From GCA-2684655 sp045105235 (GTDB lineage: Bacteria > Planctomycetota > UBA1135 > UBA2386): a stretch of DNA of 64,000 nt. This document shows positions 59,783-64,000 of this stretch, in pieces. The notes under the pieces are model-generated. The model saw only the letters and a program-made list of their open reading frames with translations. It was not told the DNA's origin and searched no databases. A program made the translations under genes and the position numbers. Each line of letters begins with the position of its first letter. Positions within the stretch are counted from its first letter, which is position 1. Location: the NCBI GenBank assembly GCA_045105235.1, contig JBGCDH010000051.1:1-64000 (forward strand). Reading direction: 5' to 3'.

Positions 59783-60318
59783 GGCATGACGCAGCCACCA
59801 TGCGTCCCGCGCGAGGCCGGAGCCTGCGGGAATCTCTACGGCATGGGAGGCACCTGGAGGGCTGACGCTGGGCTGCGCAGCGATTGCCGTAGCCGCGCTT
59901 CTGTTCGCGACTTTCGTGAGAGGTCGCAACGCGCACGATTTACACATTGCCGACCATCACTCGACGGCGAACTCGACTTTCGCGTTCGAGCTTGCGGGCG
60001 ATCGCGCGGTCACTCTTTCTCTTTATGGAAGAGAGGCTTGGTCACCCGTCGTGTTCGGTGAGTCCTGGGAACTCTGGAATGCGACCGCGGCGGAAGCATA
60101 GCTGACTCCGCACGCCAACGGCTTGCCTCCACCATCCGCGATCCCGACCGCAGCCGAGAGCGCTTTTCGCATGGGATCTAGCGGATCGAACTGATCCGCC
60201 CGAGCCATCGCGCCGTTGAGACACCTGTCCAGCCGCGGGTGCGTGCCGCACGTGCGAACACAATACTCCGCGGACCATCAACGAGTCCTGCGCCCCATGG
60301 CGCAGCTAGGAGATCCCC
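59783..60318 (+). other. gene-poor stretch with a start-less transmembrane frame
   Basis: From 59790 to 60101 (frame ending TAG at 60099-60101) a continuous frame encodes a hydrophobic segment, LGCAAIAVAALLFATFV, then about 60 residues (HIADHHSTANSTFAFELAGD, LWNATAAEA). It has no ATG; the only in-frame alternative is GTG at 59916, which would drop the membrane segment. It may be a small gene with a non-canonical start or a remnant. The rest, 60102-60318, precedes the second toroid gene and shows no structure that I can support. Confidence 0.35.
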
Positions 60319-61842
60319 ATGCAGTCCACCGCGCTACCGATCCGTACCCACCGCAACTTTGCCGATGGCGAGACGTTCCAAGACTTGCTCGCGGAGCGCC
60401 TGCGTCAGTCGCCATGGATGCTGCTATCGGGTGCCGTGCACGTCGCCCTGCTGCTGATGGTCTGGGCGATGTTTCCGCCCGATCGGCCCGAACCCGCAAA
60501 GGTCCGCGTAGCCCTCGCGCTGCCTGACCTGCAGGACGTCATCAAACCGCCGCCGCCTCCTCCCCCGGAGATCCAGCCGGAAGTCGTCGAAGACGACCCG
60601 GTAGTTGTCGACGAGGCGTTTGAGCCGAGCGACGAAGACGCCAACGACAACAGCGATGTCGACGCGACTTCCTCTACCGAATCTTCCTTTGAGTTCACTG
60701 GCGACAACACGGCCGTCGGCCTCAGCGGCAACGCCGGCGGCCCATACGGCCAACGCGGGACGCGCGGGGGCGGCAAGCGCGGCGGACGCAGCTCTGCCGC
60801 TAGCGTTGCGCGCGGCCTCCAATGGTTGGCGGCACACCAAGACCAGGACGGCCGCTGGGACGTCGACGGCTTCGCCAAGCACGACGACCCCGCGTTCTCC
60901 CTATGCTCGGGGCCGGGCAACCAGGTGCACGACGTCGGCGTCACGGGTTTGGCGCTGCTTGCCTTCCTCGGCGACAACAACACCATGCGCAGCGGCATCT
61001 ACCGAGACGTCGTGCGCAAGGGCGTGCGCTGGCTCAAGAGCGTGCAGCAGCCAAACGGCTTGTTCGGCGACGCCGCCGCACACGACTTTGTCTACGACCA
61101 CGCCATCGCGGCCTACGCCATGTGCGAAGCCTACGGCCTATCACAATACAAACTGCTGCGCCGGTCGGCCCAGCAAGGCCTCAACTACCTGGAGTCGCAC
61201 CGCAACTCCTACGGCGCCTGGCGCTATCAGCCACAGGACCAGGACAACGACATCTCCGTGACGGGCTGGTGCATCATGGCCTACGAGGCGGGCAAGTTCT
61301 TTGGGCTACAGGTCAACGAACAGGCTCTGCAAAACGCAGAGGTGTTCCTCGACAAGATCTCCGACGAAAGCGGCCTTCACGGCTATCGACGCGCCGGCGA
61401 ACGAAGCGGGCGGCGCGACTACGGCGGCCATGCAACACGCTTTCCCGCCCACAAGACCCACGCGCTAACGGCCGTCGGACTGTTCTCGCGGTTCTTCCTG
61501 GGCCAAGACCCGAGCGAGCACGGCATCATGAACGCCTCGGCAAAGCTACTTGCCGAGATCCCGCCCAAGTGGGACGAAGCAGACGGCTCGATCGATCACT
61601 ACTACTGGTACTACGCCACCTATGCGCTGTTTCAGTACGGCGGCAAGCCGTGGATGCAGTGGCAAAAGGCGCTCGAACGCGCGGTGATCCCCAACCAGCA
61701 CCAGGCGGCCAGCCAACCCAACCTGCTTGGCTCGTGGGATCCCATTGGCGCCTGGGGCGAAGACGGTGGCCGCGTCTACACGACCGCGATCCTCACCCTG
61801 ACGCTGCAGGCGAACTATCGCTATTCGAGACTGATCCGCTGA
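60319..61842 (+). CDS. TonB-like membrane/proline-rich protein fused to an alpha/alpha-toroid domain (paralogue 2)
   Basis: A 507-residue paralogue of the protein at 57892, close in length and sequence. FQDLLAERLRQSPW precedes the membrane helix (about 32-53; LLSGAVHVALLLMVWAMF). Then come seven prolines (77-83), an acidic Asp/Asn-rich linker and a Gly-rich spacer. The toroid domain repeats the same blocks: GLQWLAAHQDQDGRWDVDGF, GVTGLALLAFLGDNN, GVRWLKSVQQPNGLFG and SVTGWCIMAYEAGKFF, ending YRYSRLIR. Identity looks highest in the toroid and lowest in the linkers. The two genes probably arose by duplication in tandem. Function unknown; TonB-type energy transfer is possible because of the N-terminus. 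Confidence 0.8.
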   Translation: MQSTALPIRTHRNFADGETFQDLLAERLRQSPWMLLSGAVHVALLLMVWAMFPPDRPEPAKVRVALALPDLQDVIKPPPPPPPEIQPEVVEDDPVVVDEAFEPSDEDANDNSDVDATSSTESSFEFTGDNTAVGLSGNAGGPYGQRGTRGGGKRGGRSSAASVARGLQWLAAHQDQDGRWDVDGFAKHDDPAFSLCSGPGNQVHDVGVTGLALLAFLGDNNTMRSGIYRDVVRKGVRWLKSVQQPNGLFGDAAAHDFVYDHAIAAYAMCEAYGLSQYKLLRRSAQQGLNYLESHRNSYGAWRYQPQDQDNDISVTGWCIMAYEAGKFFGLQVNEQALQNAEVFLDKISDESGLHGYRRAGERSGRRDYGGHATRFPAHKTHALTAVGLFSRFFLGQDPSEHGIMNASAKLLAEIPPKWDEADGSIDHYYWYYATYALFQYGGKPWMQWQKALERAVIPNQHQAASQPNLLGSWDPIGAWGEDGGRVYTTAILTLTLQANYRYSRLIR

Positions 61843-62030
61843 CGCGAAATCAGCCGACTGTCTCGCTCCGAGCCATTGGGTAACCCCCTTCTAGAGAGGC
61901 AGATGCCGCGGTGACGCGGGGCACACGAAGCACCACCGAGAGTTTTTCCTGAAGTAGGACTCAAGCGACTGCCGATCTTTTCTTCATCCAGGTGCCGAGG
62001 CTTGCCAATGGCATCACCCGGCGAAGATTG

Positions 62031-62036
62031 AGGAGG
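62031..62036 (+). promoter_or_regulatory. strong ribosome-binding site of flagellin
   Basis: AGGAGG lies four bases before the flagellin ATG (62041). It is the clearest Shine-Dalgarno sequence in the window and suits a highly expressed structural gene. A GCCGAT box at 61971-61976 could be part of a sigma-28 promoter, but its -35 half is poor. Confidence 0.8.
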
Positions 62037-62040
62037 AAAG

Positions 62041-62871
62041 ATGGGCCTACGGGTCAATTCGAATATCGCATCCCTAAACGCGCAGCGCTCGCTGTCGCGA
62101 ACGACTGAAAGGCTGCAGGCAAACTACCGCCGCCTTTCCACGGGACTGCGAATCTCGACGGCATCGGACGATGCGGCAGGTTTGGCGATCTCCGAGCGCT
62201 TCCGAGCGCAAATCCGATCAACCAACCAAGCGATCCGAAACGCGCAAGACGGCATCTCGCTGACGCAAACCGGTGAGGGCGCACTGAATGAAGTCAGTTC
62301 GATCCTCATCCGGATGCGAGAACTGTCTATCCAGGCTAGCAACGGAACCGTCAGCAACGACGACCGCACCACGCTGAACCAGGAGTTCGAAGATCTCATC
62401 AACGAGATCGACCGAATCGCGCAATCGACGACGTTCAACGGCGTGCGTCTGCTCGACGGCACCGGCTCGACCCTGACCTTTCAGGTCGGCGTGGGCACAA
62501 CCTCCGGCATCGATACGATCCAGCTGAGCACATCCGACACGCTGGCTTCCACGCTCGGACTGTCGACGCTCGACATTGGCGCGGCCGGCAATCCAACCAA
62601 CGCAGTCTCCGCGCTTGACGACGCGATCAACTCGGTGAGTCGGGTGCGAGGCCAGTTCGGCGCCGCACAGAACCGGCTGTCGACCACGATCGCCAACCTG
62701 CAGATCCAGTCCGAAAACCTGAGCGCTGCCGAGTCACGCATCCGCGACGTCGACGTAGCGGTGGAGACATCGGCGCTGACGAGAAACTCGATTCTACAGC
62801 AGGCCGCCATTTCGATCTTGGCGCAGGCCAACACGCAGCCGCAGGCCGCACTGACGCTGCTGCAGGGATAG
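62041..62871 (+). CDS. fliC: flagellin
   Basis: A 276-residue flagellin, the main filament subunit. The N-terminal D0/D1 half is canonical: GLRVNSNIASLNAQRSLSRT, RLSTGLRISTASDDAAGLAI and NAQDGISLTQTGEGALNEVS. The C-terminal half has NRLSTTIANLQIQSENLSAA and RIRDVDVAVETSALTRNSIL, ending AQANTQPQAALTLLQG. The variable outer domain is very short, giving a slim flagellin of the short type. It is exported without a signal by the flagellar system. The 139 bp after it hold a small hairpin, CGCGG/CCGCG (62904-62919). The cell is thus motile at some stage. Confidence 0.97.
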   Translation: MGLRVNSNIASLNAQRSLSRTTERLQANYRRLSTGLRISTASDDAAGLAISERFRAQIRSTNQAIRNAQDGISLTQTGEGALNEVSSILIRMRELSIQASNGTVSNDDRTTLNQEFEDLINEIDRIAQSTTFNGVRLLDGTGSTLTFQVGVGTTSGIDTIQLSTSDTLASTLGLSTLDIGAAGNPTNAVSALDDAINSVSRVRGQFGAAQNRLSTTIANLQIQSENLSAAESRIRDVDVAVETSALTRNSILQQAAISILAQANTQPQAALTLLQG

Positions 62872-63010
62872 GGAACAACCCGAACGCGGCCACAGCGACG
62901 ACTCGCGGCTCAATCCGCGGGCCGGCTTCGGTCGATACGCCCGGCACAGGCCGCGGCCGCCGCCAACAGGGCGACGACGGACTGCATTTCCAGCAGCAAG
63001 GAGAAGCTGC

Positions 63011-63559
63011 ATGAAAGGCATCATCTTCAAGATCCTCGAGGACTTCGTCGTCCGCACATCTGGCGAAGTCGCTTGGGAAGAGTTACTCGACGCAACAGAG
63101 CTTGCAACGAGCGAGCCATTCATTGGCCCAGGCGACTACCCCGTCGATGACCTGCTGGCGCTGGCAAACACGTACTGCGTGCACACGGGTGATGAGATCA
63201 ACGAACTCCTGACGCGCTTTGGGCGACACGCGTTCCCGCTGCTGCTGCGCACAGTGCCCAACATCAGCCACAACATTCGCACTCCAAAAGACCTGCTCGA
63301 GCGCCTCGATTCACTCATCCACACCGAAGTGCGCAAGCTGCACCCCGCAGCAGATACCCCGCAGATCTCGTTCCTCGACACGGGCCCAGACAGCGGCACG
63401 ATCCGCTATGTATCCGAACGCCGCCTATGCCCGATCGCGCGCGGCTTGATCGACGGCCTTGCACACAGCTACGGCAAACAGGTCGAACAAGATGAAACCG
63501 AATGCATGCGGAACGGTGCCGACGCGTGCGAGATTCACCTGAGGTTCGCATCCGCATGA
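63011..63559 (+). CDS. H-NOX (haem NO/O2-binding) sensor protein
   Basis: A 182-residue stand-alone H-NOX protein. It begins MKGIIFKILEDFV, typical for the family. The proximal haem ligand should be His104 in SLIHTEVRKLHP. The haem-propionate motif YxSxR is Tyr133, Ser135 and Arg137 in IRYVSERRLCP. GLIDGLAHSYGKQVEQDE follows as usual. H-NOX proteins bind nitric oxide, and in facultative bacteria the state of the haem controls an adjacent kinase or cyclase. Here the next gene, overlapping by ATGA, encodes a PAS protein. Whether the haem pocket binds NO or O2 needs the distal pocket residues, which I cannot judge. Confidence 0.9.
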   Translation: MKGIIFKILEDFVVRTSGEVAWEELLDATELATSEPFIGPGDYPVDDLLALANTYCVHTGDEINELLTRFGRHAFPLLLRTVPNISHNIRTPKDLLERLDSLIHTEVRKLHPAADTPQISFLDTGPDSGTIRYVSERRLCPIARGLIDGLAHSYGKQVEQDETECMRNGADACEIHLRFASA

Positions 63560-64000
63560 GCTTTGATCGCATCCAGATTCTCGAGAGACAACTCGAGCGC
63601 TCACGCCGCGAGAACGCCGCACTCGAACGCATGATCGAGAGCAAGACCCGCAGCATGTTTGGCGCACAACAGCGCCTAACAGAAAGCGCGCGGCACCTGC
63701 GTAGCATCATGGCGGCGATGCCGAGCGCCATGTTTGTGATTGCTACAGATGGCCGAATCCAGAGCAGCAACGAAGCGGCGGCCAGGCTCTCCGGCTATGC
63801 AACCGAACCACTCGAAGGCCGACAGCTCGCAGAGCTCTTGCCCGGCATCGACGTCAACGTCATCAAGCCACCGTGCCGCGACATCGAGACGTCCCTGATG
63901 GCCCAAGGCGGAGAGCACGTCCCCGTCCTTTGCTCCCTGTCCTACCTATCGCTCAGCAAAGACAGTAGCGGCATGGTCTGCGTCGCCCACGACCTGCGCG
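63556..64000 (+). CDS. PAS-domain signalling protein, 3'-truncated by the window edge
   Basis: The visible 148 residues start MSFDRIQILERQLERSRREN, a coiled coil (about 1-50), then a PAS domain (about 55-148) with SIMAAMPSAMFVIATDGRIQ and SNEAAARLSGYATEPLEGRQ. The rest is outside the window; in this position a histidine kinase or a diguanylate cyclase is most likely. The ATG overlaps the H-NOX stop (ATGA), the usual mark of an H-NOX sensor with its partner. It could also be a PAS-only adaptor. Confidence 0.8.
   Translation, partial: MSFDRIQILERQLERSRRENAALERMIESKTRSMFGAQQRLTESARHLRSIMAAMPSAMFVIATDGRIQSSNEAAARLSGYATEPLEGRQLAELLPGIDVNVIKPPCRDIETSLMAQGGEHVPVLCSLSYLSLSKDSSGMVCVAHDLR

Noticed and set aside
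61965..62020. Sigma-28 or sigma-54 promoter before flagellin
   Set aside because: GCCGATCT is present but the -35 half does not fit at the right distance. The GG/GC pair of a sigma-54 site near 61990-62005 has the wrong spacing by one base.

Overview
The window is a 64 kb piece of a high-GC bacterial chromosome that most likely belongs to a planctomycete, probably one of the marine, flagellated lineages. The evidence is two large secreted proteins sharing an extracellular module that opens with (F/Y)GD-x-C (26176-27666 and 43178-46306), a Ser/Thr kinase with a long C-terminal half near an ECF sigma factor, TonB-like transmembrane/proline-rich proteins fused to an alpha/alpha-toroid, and many secreted proteins of unknown function. 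The lineage is an inference. GTG and TTG starts and 4-base ATGA/GTGA overlaps are common. No rRNA, tRNA, CRISPR array, intact insertion sequence or prophage is visible.

Region by region. 1-5.3 kb: threonine breakdown (tdh, kbl) with an EfpL-type elongation factor, an archaeal-type methionine aminopeptidase and a glycosyltransferase. 5.4-13.3 kb: histidine phosphatase lipoprotein, ECF sigma factor, Ser/Thr kinase and secreted unknowns. 13.4-17.4 kb: two-subunit molybdenum hydroxylase (IorAB type) and leucine dehydrogenase. 17.6-32.9 kb: mixed housekeeping and envelope genes, including a ChaN-PDZ lipoprotein, exonuclease III, an ABC exporter pair, an FG-GAP protein, an M48 protease and a histidine kinase. 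32.9-34.6 kb: a DUF2779-type protein with a Cas4-like nuclease domain, followed by a decayed REP-associated transposase. 35-41.4 kb: surface polysaccharide genes (two GT4-type enzymes on opposite strands, a GT2 and a flippase) with an HDOD regulator. 41.4-46.3 kb: TonB-like protein, orphan ABC ATPase and a 1042-residue Kelch protein. 46.5-49.8 kb: DEAD-box helicase, Dps and a stress protein. 50-53.9 kb: a probable blue-light (LOV) hybrid kinase followed by a sigma-54 activator. 54-56.3 kb: a DprE1/DprE2-like pair. 56.4-61.8 kb: SurA-like chaperone and two TonB-like/toroid paralogues. 62-64 kb: flagellin, an H-NOX gas sensor and the start of its partner PAS protein.

The signal that no single gene explains is a set of short tandem repeats. 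Units are 13-18 bp, each array has its own sequence, and there are about a dozen arrays. Most lie at or just beyond stop codons or between genes; several sit in frame inside signal peptides or proline/alanine linkers. In two cases a unit contains the stop codon itself. The other strong leads are the paired light and nitric-oxide type sensors, the TonB-like/toroid paralogues, and the shared secreted-protein module.
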